Below, one piece after another: positions 34,110 to 44,335 of a stretch of 64,000 nt of DNA. This DNA comes from Lutraria lutraria (lineage: Eukaryota > Mollusca > Bivalvia > Venerida > Mactridae). The position numbers and the translations under genes were made by a program. How positions within the stretch are numbered: position 1 is the stretch's first letter; each line of letters begins with the position of its first letter. The stretch spans positions 3,457,029 through 3,521,028 of the forward strand of contig OZ026843.1 in the NCBI GenBank assembly GCA_964023205.1, given 5' to 3'. The notes beneath the pieces were generated by a model. The model was not told where the DNA came from. It made no database searches and saw only the letters and a list, made by a program, of their open reading frames with translations.

Positions 34110-34375
34110 CTTAAGTATGGGATCCTCGCTGTATAAGGCCGACAGTGGCCCTTAAAAATTTTTTTTCCTCAATGGACATCCACCCTATTTTGTGTTTTTC
34201 TGTAACGTGACTATCGACTTAAAAAAATACTTCGAAGATTCATACTTACCACATGCAAATTAACTGTTTTATAACATTAAGAAGAAATGGGTTAAAAATC
34301 AATAGAACACATTTTGTTGATAGTCATGTAGCTTATATGAATATGCATATTTTACAAATGGACATTATAAGTTTT
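34110..34375 (-). repeat. Dispersed repeat, copy 2 (inverted)
   Basis: Reverse-complement match to 32573-32905: CTCAATGGACATCC, TTCGAAGATTCAT, AATCAATAG, GTTGATAGTCATGTAGCT, CATATTTTACAAATGGACAT. Confidence 0.6.
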
Positions 34376-34671
34376 GTTAAGTGTATTTGTAGGAAATACA
34401 CAATCATTGAGTAAATGTTCTTTATCAAATTAAGAGTAGTATATTTTTAATGTATTAATTGTGTATAAATAATTATATGATTGTTAAATAGAATATTTAT
34501 GTGATGTGATAATGCAATTATTTAGGGATGTAACATTTGTATGTCATACGTTCAATAGAATATTTTAAAAATGATGTTGAAAATGAGATACACAACGCCG
34601 ACCCTTACACATTTGGTGGTCTGTGTAAAGTGTCTGCACTTATGGAAATTTTGCCGTCTTTGTGGGCAAAT

Positions 34672-34690
34672 TTTTTTTTTTTTTTTTTTT
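34672..34690 (+). repeat. Poly-T tract
   Basis: A run of about 19-20 T within AT-rich DNA, after GTGGGCAAA. It could be the A tail of a minus-strand retroposed sequence or simple slippage; no retroposon body is recognised. Confidence 0.6.
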
Positions 34691-35412
34691 GTTTCAATTT
34701 CTTCACTTGCTTATTATGTGATGCTTGTTGAATTAATTCATTTTCTCATGTTGATTTTATAAAATATGCTAACAAAATACCAAGTCTAACAGTTTATTTA
34801 TACACTTATAATGATATCATTACATGTTATGACAACAGTAAATCATTAGTTATATAATAAATAAATGTATTTCAGGATAAAGTGTTGTTTTAACAGTTAA
34901 GCCCTCTTGTAAAATGTATGTCAAGTAATCCTAAACACAACCCTTTTCTAGCCAACATGAGTTTCTTAAATTCTTATAGTGGCTGCAGGCTAATAAACAA
35001 GTACATAGTTCCCACATCTACAATATTTACCTCCCTTGGTGGCTAATTTTACAAGAATTGATAGCATCAAGGATCAAGTACAATCAATCATGTTGAGTCA
35101 AAAACTAACATAGCTTGTATTACAAATGTATACAAAACTATATCCCCCCCCCAAAAAAGTGGTGGGACACAAAAATGTACATTAAATAGTTGATGTTCAC
35201 AGAATAATTTAAAATGATGATCAGTTTGTGACTTCACAACAATCAACAAAGATGTAAACAGTTATATCTGGTTACTAACATGTAAGGGAAATAGTTCACT
35301 CAATTATAAATTCATATATTAATGATACAGAATAAATGAACAGAAAGAAGGCAATTACAAAATTTGTCCTATTGAAGATAGTAGGTTGTTTTCCTTGTTA
35401 TGTTGAAAGATT

Positions 35413-35456
35413 TCACAGTAAACCGTACCTACATCCAAGATTGTATCCTGTATCAC
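35413..35456 (-). CDS. Candidate last coding exon of an unrecognised minus-strand gene
   Basis: On the minus strand, a pyrimidine-rich acceptor (TCTGCTGTTTTTGTAG) is followed by GT completing a Gly codon, then DTGYNLGCRYGLL and TGA. The incoming phase (one carried base) matches the outgoing phase of the exon at 36818-36877. A possible polyA signal on this strand (AATAAA) lies near 34797. A GTACGG donor is also possible after CTTGGATGTAG, in which case the exon would be internal. Confidence 0.42.
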
Positions 35457-35714
35457 CTACAAAAACAGCAGATAAAAAATAAAACAGAAATAACTTCATA
35501 CAAGTATCTACAGTACACTAGACCTTAGTTATAGTGTTTCTTTGTTTTATTGACATATATCAGAAATCAACAACTTTTAAAACATTAGGATTAAAGAAAT
35601 ATAAGAACACTACAGACACAACAAGATGCTGAGACTCCAGTGTGTTCACTCATTGCATATGCCCATGTGGTTGACATCTGCTGGTACAGTGTGATTTTAT
35701 TAACCTGTTGAAAC

Positions 35715-36230
35715 TGAACTAGAACTATCACTAAAGGTGATGAATACCCCCAGATGCCCCCTTGACACAGTTATTGTTACATTTTACAGAGGGAAATATA
35801 ACACATTTTCATCTTTTTAATACCTGCAAATTGTTGCTTAGAAATATCCTGCCTAATTTCTAAATATTCATTACATTAACTAGGCTAACTACTGAACAGT
35901 TCTATAAAGTTTCATTGAATTCATGTCAGTAGTTAATGAGAAATAGTCTGGACAAAATTTGCCTATTGTATATAGATCTACTATATAAAAAAACAAAGGG
36001 CTATAACTCCATGAAAATTAATCCAAATGAAAAAATGATTTAAGCATGCACGACTAGGCTTACTACTGATCACTTCTGTGAAGTTTCATTGAAATTCTGT
36101 AAGTAGTTGCTGAGAAATTGTCCGGACAAATTGTGTCTACAGATGCACAGACCGACTTACCGACCGACCAACCATCAAGCATGAATCCAATATAGCCCCC
36201 ATATATTTCATATCTGGGGGTATAATAATT
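35715..36230. repeat. Bivalve-type dispersed repeat (AATACCCCCAGAT...ATCTGGGGGTAT)
   Basis: It has AACTAGAACTATCACTAAAG and GTGATGAATACCCCCAGAT at the left, two sub-blocks with AAGTTTCATTGAA...GTAGTTGCTGAGAAAT and GGACAAA...TGTCTACAG, a GACCGACTTACCGACCGACC run, and ATCTGGGGGTATAAT at the right. The CCCCCAGAT/ATCTGGGGG ends are inverted. Recognised from memory as a common bivalve repeat; noncoding. Confidence 0.72.
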
Positions 36231-36475
36231 TCATGGTCGCTGAATGCAATTATTTTTAGCTTCTTACCACAGTGATAGTTTTTGTTTATTTTACTATTAG
36301 GGAATGTTCCATTCTGCATGTTTACATATTATGTTGCATATCATTAAATACATGCACATTTGACAACCGATGTAACGGATTATGAAAGTAATCAAACCTT
36401 ACCAAAGCTAAAAATAACTGTAAGCATTGACCATGAAATTATGCAGCTTTGACAGTTTAATAAAATCACACAATA
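36227..36475 (-). mobile_element. MITE-like element, second copy, truncated
   Basis: Its reverse complement matches 30426-30696: GATTTTATTAAACTGTCAAA, GCTGCATAATTTCATGGTCA, ATGCTTACAGTTATTTTTA, and near the other end AACTATCACTGTGGTA, GCTAAAAATAATTGCATTCA. The terminal repeat on the 36227 side is missing; the copy breaks exactly where the GGGGGTATAAT repeat ends. Confidence 0.62.
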
Positions 36476-36817
36476 TCTGGCTTAAATTTTGATTATCAAT
36501 TAACCAAGATCAAACAACAACATGAGGGTTGATTATTTTCAACCATTAGCAACACGTTTTTGAATGTCTAGTTCAAATAGAAACAATCATTGGCTTCAAG
36601 CTTAATTTTCTTTTATAAATAACGCAGGACTTAAAGTTCCACGATTCACAATATTGTTTTTTTTAAGAATATCTTTCAATAGTTTTCCTTGGTTCAATAC
36701 TGTAAGATAGTGATGTCAGTCATGAACTAATTAATGACTGTTTTAAATCACCCAAGTTTTTAGTCATTATAATCTCATTAAAATTCAGATCATATATAAG
36801 ACATAATATTTACTTAC

Positions 36818-36877
36818 CAGCAAGATGACTGGTCATAAGATTTTCTTGGTTACTGCAGAACATTTTTCTTGGATTAT
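36818..36877 (-). CDS. Candidate internal exon of the minus-strand gene
   Basis: Minus-strand acceptor CTCTATCTATTTTCTAG and strong donor CTG|GTAAGTAAA. Only one frame is open: two bases complete a codon, then NPRKMFCSNQENLMTSHLA and one base left. The 1-in/1-out phase fits the flanking candidates at 39643-39749 and 35413-35456. Sixty bp, no known domain. Confidence 0.5.
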
Positions 36878-37285
36878 CTAGAAAATAGATAGAGAGACAT
36901 TCAATAAACAGTGAACAAGCAGAAAATCTTGCAAAACAAATTTTGCATATCTGAAATCCCCACTGGAGCTAAGGCGATAAATCTTGAAAATGGAAACCAG
37001 TCAACAAACTTTATTCCCTCATTGGTTGCTTCGGCACCCTTTCCTAATTATGCACCTGTCAATATTTTGCCCATTTTCAACAGACGGGAATTTGATAAAC
37101 TTAATGACTCCAGGTCCCGGGCAATGGATTTTGGGCAGGTTTTACATCCATGTCGCATTTGATAGACCAAGTAGGCTCTAGGGTGGGGATTTAGACGAAT
37201 ACATGTTACAAATTCATTCATTAAGGCATTAGTATAGTGGCATATTTCTGCATAATTTATTTAAATTAAGATTTTCTGACTTTAA

Positions 37286-37817
37286 GGTGGGTCGCAGGTT
37301 TCCTCACTCAAAATGGTCATTTTTTCAGAAGTCAATTAACGCACAATAAAGAACTTTTGCATGAACATCCTTTTAGGTATTGGCTAATGATATATTCAAA
37401 TGATATTTCCAAGGAAATCACTAAAAAGGCGCCATCTAGCGGAGCGGTATGTTTTTTATTGATTATCGCATTCATTCCTTCATTGCTCCATTAATTTTGT
37501 ATATTAAGTTATGCAATTCATATAACTGCATTGCCAAATCATTTCCAAATCCGAAAAATACAAGAATGTTATATTTTGCTGTCAATAAATCTTAAAAGAC
37601 ACCAATCAACTCTGTAGGGGTGGCAATTTACAATGACAAAAAATGAGACATTAATCTCACATTTGCATCAATACTAAAAACACATCCTGATGATTTTTTT
37701 TTAAATGCAGTACATATTCCTTAAACAGTTTGAAAAAAATAAGAACATATGGTCACCGACTTCGTTTTCGCAACAATGAAACTTATTAAAACCCATATTG
37801 GAAACCCGCGACACACC
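37286..37817. mobile_element. TTAA-flanked inverted-repeat element (532 bp)
   Basis: TTAA at 37282-37285 and 37818-37821 flanks ends GGTGGGTCGCAGGTTTCC and (complement) GGTGTGTCGCGGGTTTCC, differing at two positions. TTAA duplication is the target preference of piggyBac and Kolobok transposons; ends starting GG fit Kolobok better than the CCC start usual for piggyBac. No coding sequence, so non-autonomous. Confidence 0.72.
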
Positions 37818-37976
37818 TTAAATGAAACCCTATCTCCTAACCCACCTATGTGGAAGAAAAATATGATAGCAAGGATTTATATACATACATAGATTTGCAA
37901 CTTCAGTATTTACAGTTTGAAATGCACTATTTCTGAATAAAACACATTTATTTTCTGTATTCAACAAACAGTTTAA

Positions 37977-39113
37977 ACAAGAGGGCCAAGATGGCCCTAT
38001 ATCGCTCACATGACAATCACTGTTCACTCATTAAAACATTGTTTTGAACCGGTGACCTAGTTTTTGACCCCAGACGACCTATGTTCGAATTTGTTTTACA
38101 TATCATTAAGACAAACAGTCTGACTAGGTTTGGTGAAGATACAATCAAAATTTGACATCTACAGTGTTAATAAGGTTTTCCTAAGATTTGACCTTGTGAC
38201 CTGGATTTTGACCCTAGGTGACCCATATTTGTACTTGTCCTTAATATCATTAAGACAAACAATCTGACAAGGTTTGGCCAAGATCCAATCAAAACCATGA
38301 CATTTAGAGCTTTTACAAGATTTTTACCTAAGATTTGACCTTGTGACCAAGTTTTTGAACCCGGCTGACCCATGTTCATCCTTGACCCACATATCATTGA
38401 GGCAAACATTTTGACAAGGGTTGGTGAAGATCCAATTAAAACTGTGACATCTACAGTGTTAACAAAGTTTTCCTAAGATTTGACCTGGTGACCTAGTTAT
38501 TGACCCCAGATGACCCATATTTATACTTGACCGTTATATCATTAAAACAAACGATTTGACAAAGTTTGGTGAAGATCCAATAATAACTGTGAAATCTACA
38601 GTGTTAACATGGTTTTTCATAAGATTTGACCTAGCGACCTAGTTTTTGACCCAAGATGACCCATGTTAGAACTCGTCCAAGATATTATGAAGACAAACAT
38701 TCTGACAAGGTTTCATGATCATCCAATCAAAACAGTGACTTCTAGAGTGTTCACAAGGTTTTCCAGCAATTTGCCCTAGTGACCTAATTTTACTACAGAA
38801 ATGACCCATTATCAAACTTGACCTACATATTATTAAAATAAACATTCTGACAAAGTTTCATGAAGATAAAGTCAAAACAGTGATTTCTAAAGTGTTCACA
38901 AGGTTTTCCCTTATTTGGCCCTGGTGACCTAGTTTTTGACCCCAAATGGCCCAATATCGAACTCGTCCGAGATTTTGTTGATATTAACGTTCTGCCCCAG
39001 TTTTGCTAAAATTGAGCCGAAAATGTGGCCCCTAGTGTGGTCACAACAAAAAGTTTGAAGACGCACGACGCCGGACGGAGAGTGATCCTAATAGCTCACA
39101 TGTGAGCTAAAAA
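37977..39113 (+). repeat. Bivalve-type dispersed repeat, complete copy (AAGAGGGCCAAGATGGCCCT family)
   Basis: The left end is ACAAGAGGGCCAAGATGGCC + CTATATCGCTCACATGA; the right end is ACGCACGACGCCGGACGGAG then ATAGCTCACATGTGAGCTAA. In between are about six sub-repeats of ~160-170 bp with GGTGACCTAGTTTTTGACCC and AAACATTCTGACAAGGTTTG. The right end contains the self-complementary AGCTCACATGTGAGCT. Noncoding. Confidence 0.88.
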
Positions 39114-39642
39114 TGACCTGAAAAAAGTAGCACTCTCTACACGTATATTTATTTTTTGGTTACAGCTATCGAGTATAGCATTGGATTGTGGGATTGCCTA
39201 TCGATATTGTTTTAGCTATATATAGCAGTTGTGAACACATTTATGTATATGTCCTTGATGAAAGTAAAACATTTTCTCACGAAAATTAACTCACTAAGTG
39301 TATGCAGAAATATGCCTCCATAAAATAGCAATAAGAATTTACAGGGCAACTCCCTACAACAGCCACCAATGGGAATGACAAGGATGGCTATTGTAAGGAG
39401 GTGGCTGTTGTTGAGGAGAATGAAAATAGAGTAAAACATCAATCTAGGTTTCTAGTATACTGGCTGTAATAAGGAGGTGGCTGTTGTTTGGAGGTGATCG
39501 TTCATGGGGGTTACACTATATATATTAAAGAAAACTACACTACATACAATAAAACTACCTCTTGATTTCCTGCCTGTAATATCTGATCTTTAGTACACAT
39601 TATCATCTTATTGTTTAATCTTCATTAGAATGGTAATCTTCT
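39114..39642. other. Presumed intron with GGAGGTGGCTGTTGTT direct repeats
   Basis: GTAAGGAGGTGGCTGTTGTT (about 39394-39413) and AATAAGGAGGTGGCTGTTGT (about 39469-39488) are direct repeats about 75 bp apart. With CAACTCCCTACAACAGCCAC (39345-39364) they also form inverted pairs. This resembles a dispersed repeat with GGTGGCTGTT words. Confidence 0.4.
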
Positions 39643-39749
39643 TCAATGAAGAACTGGGTTGTTTTGTTTCCATGGATACTGGTGAAGGTACAGCTGAACA
39701 TGACCTTCATAGCCATCTTCAGAGTTTGTTCCACAATCATAGAATAAAG
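39643..39749 (-). CDS. Candidate exon (possibly alternative last exon) of the minus-strand gene
   Basis: Minus-strand acceptor TGACTTCTGCTGAATTTGCAG, then two bases completing a codon, LFYDCGTNSEDGYEGHVQLY, LHQYPWKQNNPVLH and TGA. The incoming phase (one carried base) agrees with the exon at 41524-41643, giving Ala at the join. If the non-consensus GTCATG after GGCTATGAAG (39706) is used as donor, the exon leaves one base and would join in frame to 36877. Either way the sequence looks coding. No family recognised. Confidence 0.45.
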
Positions 39750-41523
39750 CTGCAAATTCAGCAGAAGTCAAATTGTACTCTTTGAGTTACACATTGGCTG
39801 AACAGAACAGAATAGATAATTTATTTAGATATGTACAAAGTACATAATCCATATGTACAAAGTACATAATCCATATCAGAAAAAAATACAAGTACAAATG
39901 TATAAGTCACATGAATATTTACACAGATAATGGTCAAATTATTTATATGAGTGAAATACATAAAGTCATGATATAAAAATTATATAATATACAATACAAC
40001 AAGGATGAACATAACAGAAACTCACAATTGTTAATCATTACCTATTAATATTCAAAATTGAATTTCTTAAAGCAAGAGCTTTATGAACATAGTCAACCAT
40101 TACGAATTCAAACATTATAGATAAAAACACCATATGATATTCATTGAAGTCAGTTATTGAAATTTGAATAGTCTAACAAGATTTTAATTGGCAAAATAAT
40201 AGTTTGTATGTGATAAGAATCACACCTATGTACCTAAATTTTTATAATGAATATTGGAAGCTACCTGTAAATTTTAATGAGTATCTATACTAAGCCAAAA
40301 AAGAAAGTATCCACTTTTTAAAAAAAAATTTCATTGATATAAATAATTCGCCAAAATAACCAATATACAATGTAAATGTATTGGTTTTATCAATAATCAG
40401 CCAAGCACTATATAAGCTACATGGCTTGATTATCTTGTTTTGCACATACGCCCCATACGCAGCTAATGCAGATTTATCAAAACATTGTTATTTTGGAAAT
40501 ATACGCCTATGTCGTATCGATCCAGTTTATTTTAATGAAATAAGGATATAAAAAATGATTGTTCTAAATTTCAATGAAAAGAAGAAATTCAAATGTATAC
40601 TTCTTTTCTAAATATCGATAGATACATAAGAGTAGATACTTTCTCTTTTGACTCAGAATATAAAGAGAATTACAAGGGAGATAACTCGAAAATCAACAAA
40701 ATTAAATATTTTCAATATTTAATGAAAAGTTTTCCTCTTTTCCTAGGTAAAATGCATTTATGTGGTCGAGTTGGGCATGTTTGAATTCAGCAAATGCTGC
40801 TTGAATTGTTAAACAGTGCAGGAATAAAATGTTCCAGAACACTTTGTTTTGATAACTTGTAACAATCATGTTTGTTAAATTACACAGACAGGTTTTGGTA
40901 AAACTCTTCAGAAAACACTTTCAGGTTATGAAAACAATGTAATTATACATACTTTTTGAAATTTATGCAGCATTTCTTGTCAGACATAGCTTTGTACACT
41001 TAGACATGTTATTATAATGTTGACAAAATGAGGAAAATTTCAATCAGATTTCAAGACTTTTTCATAATCAAGTAAAATCATTTTTCAGGGTAAATTTCAA
41101 TAAACAGAATCTAAAGACTACATCCCTATGATATATGGCAATATAGTTTGGACATGCCATAGTGATTCGTGGTAATAGACTGTAATTCTAGCTATAAACA
41201 GAAAGCCCCATATAAGATTTTAAATCTTCATTGACACAGCTTTATTCCCTCGTAAAACCTAAGAAAGTTCCAATGGTCATTTATATTTCAGTAATTTACC
41301 TTTAACTCGGTGCCTATACCACGTGACTTTCCAAAGAAAGCGTTTGTTGTTGAGCGTTTGTTTACTAATTTTGTCACACACATATCATTGAGAAGAACAT
41401 GGTACAGGCACTATGTTTAACTGACAGCTCAATAGAAAAAAACTTAAAAAGTATAAAACATTGTTCATTGCTAATAAGGAGAGGCAATATTTGATCTATG
41501 AAACTCTACCAGGCTCTACATAC
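39750..41523. other. Presumed intron, nothing further recognised
   Basis: AT-rich DNA with a short duplicated word (TATGTACAAAGTACATAATCC at about 39831 and 39852). No additional exon stands out. Confidence 0.35.
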
Positions 41524-41643
41524 CTGAAGCAGACATATGAACAGCACAGAAGCATCGTGGGAAGAGCTCTTCCATTGCAGCATCACAAAGATGAGAAGTA
41601 GATGATTTCATTCTCATTTTTCTCTCAAGTTCTGACAACCAAT
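41524..41643 (-). CDS. Internal exon of an unrecognised minus-strand gene
   Basis: The strongest exon of the set. The minus-strand acceptor TTGTTGTTTTTTTGTAG has an excellent pyrimidine tract and the donor is TCAG|GTATGT. It is open in one frame: two bases in, 39 codons (WLSELERKMRMKSSTSHLCD, AAMEELFPRCFCAVHMSAS), one base out. The content is helical and cysteine-bearing, soluble. I do not recognise the protein. Confidence 0.6.
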
Positions 41644-42022
41644 CTACAAAAAAACAACAACATAATTTCAATCTTATTTTCATATTTCTATGATATTGAA
41701 CACTTATTACATGTAGAGAAGTAAACTGCTGCATGCGGAGAGCAAGGTTAAAGTATTGTTACAGAATCCAATTGGTACTGCCCGCTGCAGGTTACCGTGA
41801 GTGTAAGTGGGATGGCAACAATGAGAAATATTAAATTTATCAAGCTAGGAGGGATGATCAAAACCATAAAATTCTGCAAATGAAAAATTTCATCCCGGCC
41901 ACTGGTATATAATATGTACTGAACTATTGTGGACAACTGGAGTACAACCAAAAAATATTTATGATAAAGTCATCTACACGCTGAGAGTGATAATTTTAGA
42001 GTATGCAATTTTTAACACCTAC

Positions 42023-42077
42023 CTTAGACTGATGGCCAAGTCTTCATTGTAGAACACAGGCCTCCAAAAATACAAGT
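42023..42077 (-). CDS. Weak candidate exon, minus strand
   Basis: The frame LYFWRPVFYNEDLAISL ends at CTAAG|GTAGGT (good donor). The acceptor is poor: either AATAG at 42078-42080, or GGAG giving a shorter exon. Outgoing phase (two bases) does not fit directly onto 41643, so either another exon intervenes or this is spurious. Confidence 0.25.
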
Positions 42078-42200
42078 CTATTCATTCACATGCACCATAC
42101 CTAGGATTGTTCACTGTTTTTCTTGTTGCCAACTTCTTTAATATAAAATGATAAATCTAAATATTAACACTGATATCATGGGTCCATTAAAGGCTATTTT

Positions 42201-42740
42201 AACAAGAGGGCCAAGATTGCCCTATATCCCTCACCTGAGAACAACTACGCTATAATTAATGACCAGGTGATATAGTTCTTCATCTTGTATGCGCAGTTTC
42301 TACATAGATTTTGATCACACCAAATTTTTTTTCATGAAAAATGGAAAGTGTGTAAATATGATTACGATTAGTGAAGAAATCAAGATGCTATAATGTAATA
42401 AAGTTGAAATATATCAATTTTTCTAAGTCAAGGGCCCATAACTCTGCAAGCACTGGTTCAATTTCGCCCATATCAAACTCTCAGAGGCCTTTAGGTCATA
42501 CACATTCACTGTAAATATGTTTAATATTGGTGAAGAAATGAAGAATGTAATCACGTTAAAAGCAAATTTTCTAAGTCAAGGGCCCATAACTCTGGAAATA
42601 CTTATCACATTTTGCCATAATTGAACATAATCGATATATAGCTGCAAATGCTAGAGAGTAAACACCACACTGTGGAAGGGCACTGGCAATCATCGATCCA
42701 AAAAGCTCATCCTGAGCCATTGGCTCATGTGAGCTAAAAA
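42201..42740 (+). repeat. Bivalve-type dispersed repeat, AAGAGGGCCAAGAT family variant
   Basis: It begins AACAAGAGGGCCAAGATTGC and CCTATATCCCTCACCTGAGA, and ends CATTGGCTCATGTGAGCTAAAAA. The interior differs from the 37977 copy (AAGTCAAGGGCCCATAACTC twice, about 42426 and 42574), so it shares ends but not the body. Confidence 0.78.
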
Positions 42741-43024
42741 TTCAACCAATTGTTGTCTAGCTGAAGAATGTTTGATTCGAAATAAGTCATTGAGCACTTA
42801 TGATGATGTTTTATTGTTATACACAATACTGCAAGTAAAACAGTAAATCTATTTTAAATAACCGAGCTTAAACATCAACTACAAAATATCTATTATAACA
42901 CTCAAATAACCACCTGGGTCTCCTTAGGCATAAAAGAAATATGTATTTTTCTGGTTACTTGTTCAATTACAATAGAATAGGTAGGTTTGGGTTTTTTGGT
43001 CACTTGAAAGCACATGGAAAAGTT

Positions 43025-43050
43025 AAAAGCAACTGCCTACTTTCTCACAT
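43025..43050 (-). mobile_element. SINE body fragment
   Basis: AAAAGCAACTGCCTACTTTC then TCACAT matches the body of the tRNA-SINE at about 4518-4541 (AAAAGCAACTGCCTACATTC) in the same orientation. Only this part of the element can be recognised. Confidence 0.4.
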
Positions 43051-43249
43051 AAAGAAACATGGTTATTAAGTTTTTTGCAACATTCAGCAATAACATTACA
43101 ATATCCTAACAAAGAAATTGAAGAAAATTAAACAAACTATGAAATAGTAATACAAAATCATCTGAACAAAAAATAATTCATAATTTAATTGTATAAAGCT
43201 CACATACCTGTGACCTAAAATTAATTTCATTAGTAAAATATCAACCTAC

Positions 43250-43404
43250 CATGTGCCTGTCCACAAATAATCTGATCAAAAACTGGTTCTCCTTACAAAC
43301 CTGTGTACACTTTTCAAGAAGCATGAGAATTTTGCATAAAAACTGGTTTAACAAATGGGATGATAGGAAAGCACTGAACCGTTTTATACTGAGATTTAAA
43401 TTTG
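43250..43404 (-). CDS. Internal exon, minus strand, leucine-rich helical segment
   Basis: Minus-strand acceptor AATCTTTTTGTTTACACAG and donor CACATG|GTAGGTTG. After two bases completing a codon it codes NLNLSIKRFSAFLSSHLLNQ, FLCKILMLLEKCTQVCKENQ, FLIRLFVDRHM and ends in phase 0. The pattern of leucines, cysteines and charged residues looks like alpha-helical repeat protein. No family recognised. It probably belongs to the same gene as 41524-41643, with one or more exons missing between them. Confidence 0.52.
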
Positions 43405-43426
43405 CTGTGTAAACAAAAAGATTAAC

Positions 43427-44025
43427 AAACAAGAGAGCCAAGTGGCCATGCAATGCTCACCTGAGAAATGAGTTGTGGCAATATCACTTATGAATTTGAT
43501 TTAAATGTGTGCTGCAATACTTAAGTAAAAAGTATTGGAAAATAAGACCTCAGGGATATCACTTTTTTAGCAATTTTGTCAGAGGGCCTCTACATGCTGC
43601 TACATGCAAAATGTCTAAGCTCTAACCTTGTGCTTTTAGACAAGAACTTTTTTTATATTGTCCCCTATATAAATCTATATGAAACAAGTGAACCCCGGGG
43701 TAGGGCCAATTTTAATCCCAGATACATTATTTTAGCAATTTTGTTAGAGGGTCTCTGGATGGTGCTCCATGGCTAATATCTAAGCTTTAAACCATGTGGT
43801 TCAAGACAAGATTTTTTAAGATTTTCCTTTTGGTTAACATGGAAAACAGTGTACAGCATGGAATGACATTCCTTAAGCAACTGTTGTAAAGGACCACCCA
43901 AACATTATTCCTATGGAGGTTCTTCAAATTTGACAGAGCCGTTTCAGAGGAAAGTCGTTTAAATTATGGCAGACAGACCACCGACAAAATACTATACTAA
44001 TACTTCACTCAGGTGAGCTAAAAAC
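43427..44025 (+). repeat. Bivalve-type dispersed repeat, CAAGAGAGCCAAGTGGCC variant
   Basis: It begins ACAAGAGAGCCAAGTGGCCA and ATGCTCACCTGAG, has two sub-blocks (TAGCAATTTTGTCAGAGGGC and TAGCAATTTTGTTAGAGGGT, then GCTCCATGGCTAATATCTAA), and ends ACTCAGGTGAGCTAAAAAC. It has the same terminal logic as the 37977 and 42201 copies with a third kind of interior. Confidence 0.75.
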
Positions 44026-44216
44026 ACTACTGCAAACCCTTGTACAATAAATTGACCAGTGAAGAAAATGTTGTGTATTTTACAAAGGATGATAAGGCCA
44101 TACCAGTTAATTATTTGTTCATCGGATTTGCCATTCGCTTTTCAAAATTAGAAAAATAATATTTTAATTTTGCTTTTGATTACTTGCTGACATGCCAACA
44201 TCATAAAACAAGAGTG

Positions 44217-44335
44217 CCAAGATGACTCTACATTGCTCACATGAAAATCATTCACTAAGGTTTTCCTCAAATCTGACCTGGTGACCTAGTTTTTGACCCC
44301 AGTTGACCCATTATCGAACTTGACCAAGATATCAT
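44217..44335 (+). repeat. Bivalve-type dispersed repeat, 3'-truncated by the satellite
   Basis: It begins ACAAGAGTGCCAAGATGACT and runs through GGTGACCTAGTTTTTGACCC to TGACCAAGATATCATG, then passes without a break into satellite sequence (CATGTACCAACAATGCTTAA). The remaining part of the repeat is absent from the window. Confidence 0.75.

Noticed and set aside
34537..34731. Plus-strand 64-codon open frame ahead of the poly-T tract
   Set aside because: It ends in phenylalanines from the T run. No start context, domain or splice signals.
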